This document shows, piece after piece, positions 1 through 8,176 of a DNA stretch of 34,796 nt. The position numbers and the translations under genes were made by a program. Location: assembly GCA_011390515.1 (NCBI GenBank), contig JAABSJ010000039.1, positions 1 through 34,796 on the forward strand. Reading direction: 5' to 3'. How positions within the stretch are numbered: position 1 is the stretch's first letter; each line of letters opens with the position of its first letter. Below the pieces are notes generated by a model, which worked only from the letters and a program-made list of their open reading frames with translations, searched no databases and was not told the DNA's origin. Source of the stretch: Oscillatoria sp. (lineage in GTDB: Bacteria > Cyanobacteriota > Cyanobacteriia > Cyanobacteriales > Laspinemataceae).

Positions 1-1
1 G

Positions 2-418
2 CCTGTGAATTTTCTCCTCGTTGAGTCCCTCCAAAAGTTTCATGCTTACTGGGGAGATGATATCAAAGTTAAATGTCCCACCGCCACGGGGGAAATCAAA
101 GAGATGAACCTGGAGGAAGTCTCCATCGAGTTATCGAAGCGGCTCACCAGTATCTTTCTGAAAAAATCGGGTCCCAATCCTTCGGAATCCTCCTCGGAAG
201 CCTCCTCATCTAAACCCTCCTCCACTGAACCTTGGCGACCCGTTCATGGCGGTTCAGAAAAGTTTCAAAAAGACCCATACTGGCGTGATTTGATTCTGTT
301 CTATGAATATTTTCATGGTGATAATGGTGCGGGAATTGGTGCCAGCCATCAAACAGGATGGACTGGAGTCGTAGCCAATTTAATTCAGGATTTGGCAGAA
401 AAATCGGCGTTCAAATAA
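2..418 (+). CDS. C-terminal end of GH63/MGH1-like glucosidase (partial)
   Basis: This is the last part of a gene whose start lies left of the window; the frame is open to base 2, so the GTG at base 5 is probably internal. The C-terminal stretch WRPVHGG, then [11 protein letters not shown], then [13 protein letters not shown] matches the end of the (alpha/alpha)6 catalytic domain of GH63 and MGH1-like glycosidases, where the HGD and SHQTGWTG motifs are typical (family knowledge). These enzymes remove glucose or mannosylglycerate-type residues. A Ser/Pro-rich stretch (about residues 54-74 of the visible part) interrupts the domain and looks like a lineage-specific insertion. The substrate cannot be told from this fragment. 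A hairpin at 442-478 follows the stop. Confidence 0.72.
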   Translation, partial: PVNFLLVESLQKFHAYWGDDIKVKCPTATGEIKEMNLEEVSIELSKRLTSIFLKKSGPNPSESSSEASSSKPSSTEPWRPVHGGSEKFQKDPYWRDLILFYEYFHGDNGAGIGASHQTGWTGVVANLIQDLAEKSAFK

Positions 419-441
419 TTGCGATCGCCCCCCGCAAATAA

Positions 442-478
442 GGGAATAGGGGAGATGACTCACATCCTCCCTATTCCC
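442..478 (+). terminator. Hairpin downstream of the glucosidase gene
   Basis: The arms are 442-454 (GGGAATAGGGGAG) and 467-478 (CTCCCTATTCCC). They pair over 12 bp with one bulged G and leave a 12-nt loop. It lies 24 bases after the stop and 81 bases before the next start. There is no T-run, so it may be a U-tract-less terminator or an mRNA 3'-end stabiliser. Confidence 0.4.
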
Positions 479-559
479 AATCTCGGCTACATCAAAGTTG
501 GCCCTGACAAGATTTTCAAATCACTTCAGGCAAATCAAGTCACCTTTAAGGAGTAAATC

Positions 560-2377
560 ATGAGCACCCTTCACGAACTGGTAATAACCGTTGATTTAGA
601 GACAGTTTCAAACACATTTTATGATGTAGTCATCGTCGGGTCAGGGATTGCTGGAGCGATCGTTGCCAAAGAATTGAGTGAACAAGGAAAAAGCGTTTTA
701 ATTTTAGAAGCGGGACAATCCAAGGATTTAACCCTAGCCGGGTTTCAAAGTTATATTGACACCTTCTATACTGCGACACCAAAAAGCGCCAACGCTGCCT
801 ATCCCCAAAACCTGAATGCCCTGAGTCCGAACGATGACGATGCGTATTTTGTGGAAAAAGGCCCGATGAGACTGAGTGGGTCTTATACCAGAGTACCCGG
901 TGGAACAACCATGCACTGGGAAGGGAAAACCATCCGAATGTTACCGGACGATTTCGAGTTACGCACCAAGTATGGACAAGGGTTAGATTGGCCGATTAGC
1001 TATCACGACCTGATGCCCTACTACAATAAAGCAGAGTACGAAATTGGGGTTTCTGGGGACAAAGAGGAGCAAGAAGCACTGGGCGTTCCCTTTGACGAAG
1101 GCTATGTTTTTCCCATGGAAAAAATGCCCGCTTCTTACTTAGATCAGAAAGTGATGGAGAAAGTTAAGGGGACTAAAGTCAAACTCGAAGAGGAGGAGTA
1201 TGAATTAACCTTCGCAAGTTTTCCTCAAGGTCGCAACGGTGTCCCCAATCCTAAATACGATCGCGGTAACCGCTATGTCCCCGATGGAGTCAGCAGTATC
1301 CATCCAGTACAGTATGGGGAACGATGCCAAGGAAATGCCAACTGTGTTCCCCTCTGTCCAGCTCAAGCGAAATATGATGCTCGTCGAACTTTAACCAAAG
1401 CCTTTCAAACGGGTCGGGTTCATTTACTCTGCCAAGCTGTCGCTTTCAAGGTGGAAATCGAACCCGAAAAGGGTCGAGTGACTGCAGTTCACTATAAGCG
1501 ATATGAAGAGCCAAAAATTCCGACTCACAAGGTCGGAATCGCCAAAGGAAAATTATTTGTCCTAGCCGCCAATGCTGTAGAAAATGCTCGTCTGATGCTG
1601 GCTTCTGATTTGCCAAACGAGAATGGACTGATCGGGCGTCATCTGATGGATCACCCCTTTACCCTGGCTTGGGCTTTGATGCCGGAAGTAACCGGCACCC
1701 TGCGCGGACCTCTGGCAACAACAGGAATTGCTACATTTCGGAAAGGCGATTTTCGTCATAAACAATCTGCCTTTGCTGCAGATATTCACAATGATGGTTG
1801 GGGATGGGCAACGGGATCGCCCTACTCAGAAGTCACCGATGCCATTGACAACAAAAACAAATATGGACAAGAACTTCGCGATACTTTAATTAATCGGATT
1901 TCCCGACAACTTCTGTTGGCGTTCATGTGTGAATTACCGCCAGAACCCAGTAACCGAGTCACCATTGATGCCAACTACAAGGATCAACTGGATAATTATC
2001 GTCCCGTAATTAACTTCAACATCCCAGATTACAGTATCCGAACCCTGGCCTATACGCGCAAACTCTCTCGGGTGATTTTCCAACGGTTAGGAGCAGAAGA
2101 TTATACCCACTACGATCCTAAAGACCCGGCCTATTTTAAATTTGAGGGAGAAGGTTACTTCTACCGAGGAGGAAACCACTTTTCTGGAACTCATCTCATG
2201 GGAACCAATGACAAAAACTCCGTTGTCAATTCTCAATTACGGTCTTGGGCTCATGAGAATCTCTTCCTGGTTGGTTCAGGAAGTATGCCCACTATTGGCA
2301 GTTCCAATACCAGTTTGACGATCGCCGCCCTCAGTTTTATGGCATCGGAACAAATGCTGAAAGATTTAAACGCCTAA
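560..2377 (+). CDS. GMC-family FAD oxidoreductase, sugar dehydrogenase large-subunit type
   Basis: 605 aa. The N-terminal Rossmann motif VVIVGSGIAGAIVAKEL (from about residue 23) binds FAD. A central Cys-rich segment, CQGNANCVPLCPAQAKYDAR (about residues 256-275), is shared with gluconate, fructose and glucoside-3-dehydrogenase large subunits (family knowledge). The C-terminal segment NHFSGTHLMG places the catalytic His at 540, and SMPTIGSSNTSLT places Asn583 as its partner; the 43-residue spacing fits GMC enzymes. The start is well supported by AAGGAG at 548-553, six bases before the ATG. No signal or Tat peptide is visible, so a cytosolic enzyme is predicted. The FAD-SLDH-type small subunit lies one gene downstream (3733-4236), which argues for a dehydrogenase complex rather than a lone oxidase. 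The likely reaction is oxidation of a sugar or glycoside hydroxyl; the substrate is unknown. Confidence 0.85.
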   Translation: MSTLHELVITVDLETVSNTFYDVVIVGSGIAGAIVAKELSEQGKSVLILEAGQSKDLTLAGFQSYIDTFYTATPKSANAAYPQNLNALSPNDDDAYFVEKGPMRLSGSYTRVPGGTTMHWEGKTIRMLPDDFELRTKYGQGLDWPISYHDLMPYYNKAEYEIGVSGDKEEQEALGVPFDEGYVFPMEKMPASYLDQKVMEKVKGTKVKLEEEEYELTFASFPQGRNGVPNPKYDRGNRYVPDGVSSIHPVQYGERCQGNANCVPLCPAQAKYDARRTLTKAFQTGRVHLLCQAVAFKVEIEPEKGRVTAVHYKRYEEPKIPTHKVGIAKGKLFVLAANAVENARLMLASDLPNENGLIGRHLMDHPFTLAWALMPEVTGTLRGPLATTGIATFRKGDFRHKQSAFAADIHNDGWGWATGSPYSEVTDAIDNKNKYGQELRDTLINRISRQLLLAFMCELPPEPSNRVTIDANYKDQLDNYRPVINFNIPDYSIRTLAYTRKLSRVIFQRLGAEDYTHYDPKDPAYFKFEGEGYFYRGGNHFSGTHLMGTNDKNSVVNSQLRSWAHENLFLVGSGSMPTIGSSNTSLTIAALSFMASEQMLKDLNA

Positions 2378-2440
2378 CGATTGTTGCCCTTGCCATCGTC
2401 TTCCTCTCGAAATCCAGAACACATTCACCCCCGAAGTATT

Positions 2441-3535
2441 ATGTCCACAAAAGATAAGTTGAAACTGATTACAACGGTAGATGAGTTGCATTACTATCTC
2501 AAACTAGCGCTAGTGCTAGAACACGCAACGATTCCCCCTTACATTACCGCACTCTACTCCATGCACCCCGGAACTAATTTAGAGTCGTTTCATATTATCC
2601 GGGCAGTTGCGGTCGAGGAAATGCTCCATCTGACCCTGATCGCCAATCTTTATAATGCGGTGGGCGGAAAGATGAAAAAGACCCTGACTGATCGGGATTT
2701 TGTTCAGATCTATCCGACCTATCTCCCCACCGGCGCGATTGATTTTAAAGTCGGATTGAATAAATTTTCCCCCGATACAATCGACACATTTATGAAGATT
2801 GAGCGGGCCGAAGAAGTCGAAGACGATAAACCCTTAGTCGTTTCTCGACCCGTTCAAGAACAGCATAACTTTCTGACCATTCTGGATGGTAAACCGTCCG
2901 ACACGTTCTACAGCATCGGATTATTCTATGCCGAGATTATTCGCGGCCTGTATGCACTCCATAAAGAAATGGGAGATGCCCTATTTTGTGGCGACCCCAG
3001 CCGACAAATTACGCCGGAATACTACTACAACGGTGGTGGAGATATTATCCCCGTAACCGATCTGCGTTCAGCCATTCGGGCTATAAAACTTATTCAAGAG
3101 CAGGGTGAAGGAGCACGAAGTGGGACGATTTATGATGCCGAACGAGAACTGGGCCATTACTATCGATTTCAACAAATCAAACTAGGACAATACTATGTGG
3201 TAGACAAGGATGATCCGGAAAATTCGGATCGTCCCGATCATCCCACAGGGGCAAAATTTACGGTAGATTGGGATGCCGTGTATCCGATGAAGTCCAATCC
3301 CCACCTGAGTGATTATCCCGAAGAATCGGAAATCTATACCGCAGCTAAACAATTCTATGCGGATTACCGCAAATTCCTAGGAGACCTTGAAAAAGCTTTT
3401 GATGGAAATCCCCAAGAATTAATTCCTGCGGTGGGCGGAATGTTCAAACTGAAAGAATCTGCCACCGCTCTAATTCGGAATCCCATCCCCGGTATGCCCG
3501 GGGTTAATGCCGCTCCCATATTCCGATTAGATTAA
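2441..3535 (+). CDS. Ferritin-like protein, iminophenyl-pyruvate dimer synthase/VioB-like domain
   Basis: 364 aa from the ATG at 2441. An in-frame TTG at 2381 would add 20 residues rich in Ser and Pro, but homology begins only at KLITTVDELH, so ATG is preferred. LEHATIPPYITALYSM (Glu27) and RAVAVEEMLHL (E60xxH63) are the hallmark first half of the PF12902 ferritin-like fold. FYAEIIRGLYAL and ERELGHYYRF supply the second Glu/ExxH pair, giving a likely di-iron or iron site. Characterised relatives (VioB N-terminal part, RebD) act on tryptophan-derived imines, but most stand-alone members have no known reaction. It sits between the large and small subunits of a GMC dehydrogenase, so it may be a partner or an accessory oxidase. 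No signal peptide is seen. Confidence 0.8.
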   Translation: MSTKDKLKLITTVDELHYYLKLALVLEHATIPPYITALYSMHPGTNLESFHIIRAVAVEEMLHLTLIANLYNAVGGKMKKTLTDRDFVQIYPTYLPTGAIDFKVGLNKFSPDTIDTFMKIERAEEVEDDKPLVVSRPVQEQHNFLTILDGKPSDTFYSIGLFYAEIIRGLYALHKEMGDALFCGDPSRQITPEYYYNGGGDIIPVTDLRSAIRAIKLIQEQGEGARSGTIYDAERELGHYYRFQQIKLGQYYVVDKDDPENSDRPDHPTGAKFTVDWDAVYPMKSNPHLSDYPEESEIYTAAKQFYADYRKFLGDLEKAFDGNPQELIPAVGGMFKLKESATALIRNPIPGMPGVNAAPIFRLD

Positions 3536-3732
3536 GGGCGACAGGAGCGTAAACCAGACCCGGTTTTTGGACCGTATTTTTTGAGAATTTTTGCAGAAAT
3601 ACTGAACAGAAACTGGGTTAAATTGCTCCTGCATCCGCCTAGTTAATCGATTGTTTTCGATGATAAATGATAGTAGTTCCTCAGAATTTGCGCCCCTTTG
3701 TTGTTTTATTTTATTGTTGAGGTAAATACCTG

Positions 3733-4236
3733 ATGGATATTAATTCACCGGAGTTGATGGAGTATTTTTACGATTTGTCCGTAACCTTAACGGGCTTTTC
3801 TCGATTTCATCTACAGGGAACGGGACAAGGTGAACTTTACTTTAAGACCATTCATGAGGTCATTGGACCCGATATCCTGATAGACTTGTTAAAACTATTT
3901 CATGAGATTGAACAGGAAGCCAAGAATAGTCCGGATGAGTCTATCTTAACGAACCGACTGCGTTTAGAAATTTTGGGGTCTGAAAAATTGGGTCCGATCG
4001 CGCGCAATATTATTAAGCTGTGGTATGTGGCGACCTGGTATGAACTCCCCAAAGATTGGCGGGAAATGTACGGCACTAAAACCCAAGACCGTACCTTTGT
4101 TCCCAGTTCAACAGCCTATCCAGAAGGACTCCTCTGGCCGGCGATCGGGGTTAACCCACCAGGGGCAAAAAGTCCCGGATATGCAACCTGGAGTGAAAAG
4201 CCTTCGGTGGGTTTACCCAAGTCCAAACGTTCCTAA
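3733..4236 (+). CDS. Sugar dehydrogenase small subunit, FAD-SLDH type
   Basis: 167 aa. The pattern LTGFSRFHLQGTGQGELYFK near the N-terminus, ARNIIKLWYVATWYELP in the middle and AYPEGLLWPAIGVNPPGAK at the end follows the small subunit of membrane sorbitol/fructose dehydrogenases (PF12318). In those complexes the small subunit is needed for folding and export of the flavin subunit and normally has a Tat signal. Here an in-frame stop at 3718-3720 rules out an N-terminal extension and there is no signal, so the complex should stay in the cytosol. A GAGG stretch at 3719-3722 can serve as ribosome binding site. It follows the ferritin-like gene after 197 bases, a gap containing only ACCCGG-type short repeats. 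Confidence 0.78.
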   Translation: MDINSPELMEYFYDLSVTLTGFSRFHLQGTGQGELYFKTIHEVIGPDILIDLLKLFHEIEQEAKNSPDESILTNRLRLEILGSEKLGPIARNIIKLWYVATWYELPKDWREMYGTKTQDRTFVPSSTAYPEGLLWPAIGVNPPGAKSPGYATWSEKPSVGLPKSKRS

Positions 4237-4314
4237 TTATAACGCATCAGACCCTAAAGTTTCTAGCTCAATCACACCCGAAACCATCCACCTTTTGTCA
4301 GTTTTAGCCTCACC

Positions 4315-4983
4315 ATGAATATTGCGACTTCATTTCGTAAAGTTTTTACCTTTACCCTACCCATTTTTGTTAGCTTAACCCTCTGGATTGCTCCGGCTCA
4401 TGCTTTCGTTGGCACAGATTATAATCAGTTAATGCTGAACAACGCCTGTGTTAACTGCGATTTATCCGGCGTGGATCTCTCCGGTAAAGATTTATATGGC
4501 AGCGCCTTAAATGGAGCAAATTTATCCAATGCCAATCTCTCCGGTGCACTACTCAAGGATGCCAAACTTCAAGCAGCAAATTTAAGCGGTGCAAATCTCT
4601 CCAATGCTGAAATGTCAGGCATTACATTGTCAGAGGCTAACCTCACTGGAGCTAATCTTTCTAATGCTGAGTTGGAGAATGCACTCATGAGCAAAGTGGA
4701 TTTAACCGGGGCCGATTTAACCGGGGCCGACTTAATCGATGCAATTATCTCTGATGCCAATTTGTCTAATGCTTCAGTCACCCAGGCCCAGTTAAAAAAA
4801 TCAATTCTGTCTCGCTCCAATTTATCGGGTGCAGATTTTTCCAGCAGCTCAATGAGAGATACAAAGTTGGCCGATGCCAATCTGACGGCAACGAATTTCC
4901 ATGAAACAGATCTGTTTAAGTCTCTGATGCCTGACAAGACTATTTATAACGGAGATGTCTCCAGGTTTGGGGCTTTTCAATAA
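4315..4983 (+). CDS. Exported pentapeptide-repeat protein
   Basis: 222 aa. An N-terminal hydrophobic segment ends in the signal peptidase site AHA (about residues 28-30), so export to the periplasm or thylakoid lumen is predicted. NNACVNCDLSG (a CxxC pair) starts the repeat domain. From about residue 44 to 200 the chain is a near-continuous run of A(N/D)LSx pentapeptides, which fold as a right-handed quadrilateral beta-helix. A CxxC followed by pentapeptides is typical of cyanobacterial lumenal proteins. The molecular role is unknown. It begins 78 bases after the dehydrogenase small subunit on the same strand, so co-transcription is possible. Confidence 0.85.
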   Translation: MNIATSFRKVFTFTLPIFVSLTLWIAPAHAFVGTDYNQLMLNNACVNCDLSGVDLSGKDLYGSALNGANLSNANLSGALLKDAKLQAANLSGANLSNAEMSGITLSEANLTGANLSNAELENALMSKVDLTGADLTGADLIDAIISDANLSNASVTQAQLKKSILSRSNLSGADFSSSSMRDTKLADANLTATNFHETDLFKSLMPDKTIYNGDVSRFGAFQ

Positions 4984-5161
4984 CCCTAAAATCAGAATGG
5001 ATACCTTGGATGAACCTGCGAACTCTTGAGGACGCCATTTTCATCCAGGTATCCCCCTTAATTCCTAATCTTAAAATCACGGGGAACTTCCCCTGAAACG
5101 AAGCAACTTAGGACAGTTATTCGGATATCAATCCATCACGTTAGTTTAATCTAATCGCACC

Positions 5162-6253
5162 ATGAAGAAACATCCCCTTTTCCAGAAAATCAGAGCAATT
5201 TATCCCGCATCTGTCGTTTTAGGTCTCTTTCTTCTCATCGGACTCATGAGCATTACGCCTCCCGCTAACGCTGCCACTTCCCGTGACAACAATCCTGTTT
5301 TAGTCTCTCTCGTTACCCCGTCATCCGAGGCCATCTTAAACCCCACCTTCGATCGCAATAAAGTTAAGTTAGGGATTACCCCAACCGGCTGGAGTAATAG
5401 TGACGATCGCACCATTGATCTCAATCCACCTATTCCATTCCAGCAAATTTTAAGTGAAACAGCCCTGGCTGGATTCAAAGGTTCACAAATGTCCCCGAAA
5501 TATCCCCAAGACCTCAAGGAATTAAAACGGGAATTACAAATGCGTAATTTAACCATTTCTGAACCTTGGGTGGGAACAGAGTTCACCATAGGAAATGCCC
5601 AAGAAACCTTCAAAGAGTTTGATAAGCAAGTTGCCTTCATGAAAGAAATGAATGGTAACAGTATTGTCGTGGCTGAATTGGGGGGTGCAGTTCATCAAAA
5701 GGCTGGCGCAGACCCATTAGTGGACCGACCCAAGTTTACGGATCAGCAATGGTCAGATTTAACTGAAGGGCTGAATAAACTCGGTGCGATCGCCCAAGAA
5801 AATGGGATGCAATTGGTCTATCACCCTCATATTGGCACCGGCGTTGAAAACTTCGAGGATATCGATCTCCTCATGAACAATACCGACCCTAACACCGTTA
5901 AACTGCTTCTGGATACAGGTCATTTGTACTATGCAGGCGTTGACCCCCTTGCCGTTACCCAAAAATATGTCAACCGGATCAAGCACGTTCATTTGAAAAA
6001 CATTCGTCAGCCGATTTTAGACCAATCCAAAAAAACCGGACGCGGATTTTTAGATTCAATTCGCGCCGGAATCTTTACAGTCCCCGGAGATTCCGCAGGA
6101 GCCATCAATTTTCAGCCGATTTTACAAGAGCTTGCCAAAGCGAATTATGAAGGATGGCTGATGGTGGAAGCGGAACAAGACCCTAATAATGCCGAACCGT
6201 TGCAATATGCCCTGATGGCTCGAACCTACCTCCGCGACCAAATTGGATTTTAA
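5162..6253 (+). CDS. Exported IolE-like TIM-barrel isomerase/dehydratase
   Basis: 363 aa. A Sec signal peptide with hydrophobic core VVLGLFLLIGLMS ends at ANAA (about residue 38). The mature part begins KLGITPTGWSNSD and contains IVVAELGGAVHQ, VYHPHIGTGVE, LLLDTGHLYYAG, KHVHLKN and WLMVEAEQDP. These line up with inosose dehydratase (IolE) and supply the His/Asp/His/Glu metal site of the xylose-isomerase-like superfamily. IolE is normally cytosolic, so an exported form is unusual. The substrate is probably a keto-sugar or keto-cyclitol, which fits the neighbouring GMC dehydrogenase. The ORF TIM barrel at 6924-7928 belongs to another branch of the same superfamily, so two different steps may be covered. 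Confidence 0.78.
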   Translation: MKKHPLFQKIRAIYPASVVLGLFLLIGLMSITPPANAATSRDNNPVLVSLVTPSSEAILNPTFDRNKVKLGITPTGWSNSDDRTIDLNPPIPFQQILSETALAGFKGSQMSPKYPQDLKELKRELQMRNLTISEPWVGTEFTIGNAQETFKEFDKQVAFMKEMNGNSIVVAELGGAVHQKAGADPLVDRPKFTDQQWSDLTEGLNKLGAIAQENGMQLVYHPHIGTGVENFEDIDLLMNNTDPNTVKLLLDTGHLYYAGVDPLAVTQKYVNRIKHVHLKNIRQPILDQSKKTGRGFLDSIRAGIFTVPGDSAGAINFQPILQELAKANYEGWLMVEAEQDPNNAEPLQYALMARTYLRDQIGF

Positions 6254-6379
6254 TCCCTAATCACTGAATTGAATTCTGTGTTTTGACCCGGGAGGGGATA
6301 AGATTTAAGGTTAAAAAACTCTTTTAACTTAATCATATTTTCTCCCAACTCTACCTAAAAATTTTGAAATTATACGGCC

Positions 6380-6769
6380 ATGAGTTTCAGAGATAGAGAA
6401 GAAATTCGACGGGTATTTGAAGAGATTTACCCAAGTAATGTCAGGTCAATAGACTTGATGTCTTATTCCCAAATGTACACAGAAGATGCCCAGTGGATGC
6501 CACCGGATGCCCCAGAGCGTCGCGGAATTCATGACATTGTAGAAGGGTTTGCTGAACAATGTGCTCATCAATCGACTGATCCCACCTTAATTGCTGAAGA
6601 AATCGAAGTCATGGGGGATTTTAGTTACGTCATCGGGACATCTGAAGCCACGATTCATCCCAAAGACGGCAGTCCTGCTCATGTTGTTAAATACCGAGCG
6701 CTTTGGTTGATGAGAAAAGAGAGAAACTCCTGGAAAATCAGTCGGCAAATTTGGAACAAAAAGCTTTGA
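6380..6769 (+). CDS. NTF2-like/SnoaL-like protein
   Basis: 129 aa, one domain. An N-terminal helix (EIRRVFEEIYPSN) is followed by YSQMYTEDAQWMPPDAPERRGIHDIVEGF, the typical NTF2 cone-fold pattern in which a conserved aromatic/acidic strand lines a pocket. The chain ends YRALWLMRKERNSWKISRQIWN, the last strands of SnoaL/DUF4440-type proteins. Such proteins are small cyclases, isomerases, dehydratases or ligand binders; this one has no assigned reaction. It lies between two TIM-barrel genes on the same strand, so a role on the same substrate is plausible but is inference. No signal peptide is seen. Confidence 0.72.
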   Translation: MSFRDREEIRRVFEEIYPSNVRSIDLMSYSQMYTEDAQWMPPDAPERRGIHDIVEGFAEQCAHQSTDPTLIAEEIEVMGDFSYVIGTSEATIHPKDGSPAHVVKYRALWLMRKERNSWKISRQIWNKKL

Positions 6770-6923
6770 AACAAGCTAATAATAATGACTTAATTTTGTT
6801 GATTTTAAAAGTTCTAATTCAACCCCGAGTTTGATGCGAATGTTTACAACATAAACAGATTTTTGTCACTCCAAGTTTTCCTCTGCCTCTTCCCAAATAA
6901 ATTATCAGTAAAGGAGTTCTAAG

Positions 6924-7928
6924 ATGAGTAACAATGGACTGATTCCGCAAGATGTCTATCTGAGTTTTTTTATGTTCACCACTAATCTGAAACCTCATGA
7001 TCATGAGTATCGGAAACGGGTGCTTAAACATATAAAAGAACTGACCCAGATGGGTTACACGGGCTTTGAGTTTCCGATCGCCCCCTCGAACAACACCGAT
7101 TACTCACAAGAAATTCAGGACTACGCCAACCTGCGGCGCTTTCTGGATGACGAAGGTTTCAGGGATGTATCAATTACGACCAATGTCGGTGCCACTCCAA
7201 GCTGTGACCCCAGTTCATTTGACCCAGGACAACGGAAACAAGCGTTAGAGTATCTCAAGGCGCGGGTTGACATCACTGCCGCACTCCGGGGGGAAGTGAT
7301 GATGGGACCGATCGTCGTGCCTTACGGTGCATTTCTCCAGGATGGGAATACACCGATTTGGAGCGATCAGCTACAAAGTGAGTTGGCTCGACGCTATGCC
7401 AATGCACGACCGATCCTCCAAGAGTTAGGTGACTATGCAGAAGATAAGAATGTCAAACTGGCGATCGAGCCGATCACCCACTGGGAAACTCCAGGTCCGA
7501 ACAAATTATCCCAAGTGCTAGACTTTCTGGAAGGCGTGAGCAACCCGACAGTGGGAGTTGTGATTGATACCGCTCACGAAATCCTCGATGGTGAAGGACC
7601 GGAGATTTTTGCAGCACAAGTGAGCCAACTGGCTAATGATGGCCGACTGCATTATGTCCAAGTCTCTGCACCCGATCGCGGTGCGGTTCATACCAGTTGG
7701 ATTCCCTGGGAGTCCTTATTTAAACCCATTCTCTCTGTGTATGACGGACCAGTCGCGATCGAGGTTTTCAATGCAATTCCCGATTTTCTGGACTCCCTGC
7801 GCCTGAGTCGTCGCAAGTTTTGGATACCGGGAGAAGATGCGGAGAATCAATACCCCAGTGCCTATGACATTGCTCAAAAGGCGATCGACATCACTCGGAA
7901 AAAACTCACTCACATCTATAACCTTTAG
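6924..7928 (+). CDS. Sugar isomerase/epimerase TIM barrel, D-tagatose 3-epimerase-like
   Basis: 334 aa. AAGGAG at 6911-6916, seven bases before the ATG, fixes the start. Metal ligands of the D-tagatose/D-psicose 3-epimerase type can be placed: Glu182 in LAIEPITHWE, Asp215 in VVIDTAHE, His243 in LHYVQVSAPDRG and Glu280 in VAIEVFNA. The Glu-to-Asp spacing of 33 equals that of characterised epimerases. Relatives in GMC or Gfo/Idh neighbourhoods isomerise or eliminate 3-keto-sugars (family knowledge). No signal peptide is seen, so it should act in the cytosol alongside the GMC complex. The C-terminal segment about residues 292-310 (LRLSRRKFWIPGEDAEN) is longer and more charged than in the basic fold. 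Confidence 0.8.
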   Translation: MSNNGLIPQDVYLSFFMFTTNLKPHDHEYRKRVLKHIKELTQMGYTGFEFPIAPSNNTDYSQEIQDYANLRRFLDDEGFRDVSITTNVGATPSCDPSSFDPGQRKQALEYLKARVDITAALRGEVMMGPIVVPYGAFLQDGNTPIWSDQLQSELARRYANARPILQELGDYAEDKNVKLAIEPITHWETPGPNKLSQVLDFLEGVSNPTVGVVIDTAHEILDGEGPEIFAAQVSQLANDGRLHYVQVSAPDRGAVHTSWIPWESLFKPILSVYDGPVAIEVFNAIPDFLDSLRLSRRKFWIPGEDAENQYPSAYDIAQKAIDITRKKLTHIYNL

Positions 7929-8017
7929 TAAAACAGTTCTGGTTCAGTTCTTCCATCTCACCTCCTCAAATCGTTCACCTAGGACGTGAATTTAAACTTC
8001 ACGAAATCAGACAATCC

Positions 8018-8077
8018 ACCGGGTTTCTAGCTCTAATTTTATGGAAAATCAGCCCATATATATTAAGGAAACCCGGT
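8018..8077. repeat. Inverted repeat with ACCGGGTTTC arms
   Basis: The arms ACCGGGTTTC (8018-8027) and GAAACCCGGT (8068-8077) are exact complements around a 40-nt AT-rich spacer. The motif is a common short dispersed repeat in oscillatorialean genomes (general knowledge). It sits in the 248-base gap before the galactose oxidase-like gene and has no T-run. Confidence 0.5.
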
Positions 8078-8176
8078 CCTGAATTATTACCAAACCTCCG
8101 TCCTAATAATCCCCATCAAAGCTTCCGCAACTCAGCAATTTTGTAAAACGATGCAACGAGTAATAAATAGCCACCT

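Noticed and set aside
2381..2440. Upstream TTG start for the ferritin-like gene
   Set aside because: The extra 20 residues are non-conserved in style and the ATG at 2441 precedes the family-like N-terminus directly.
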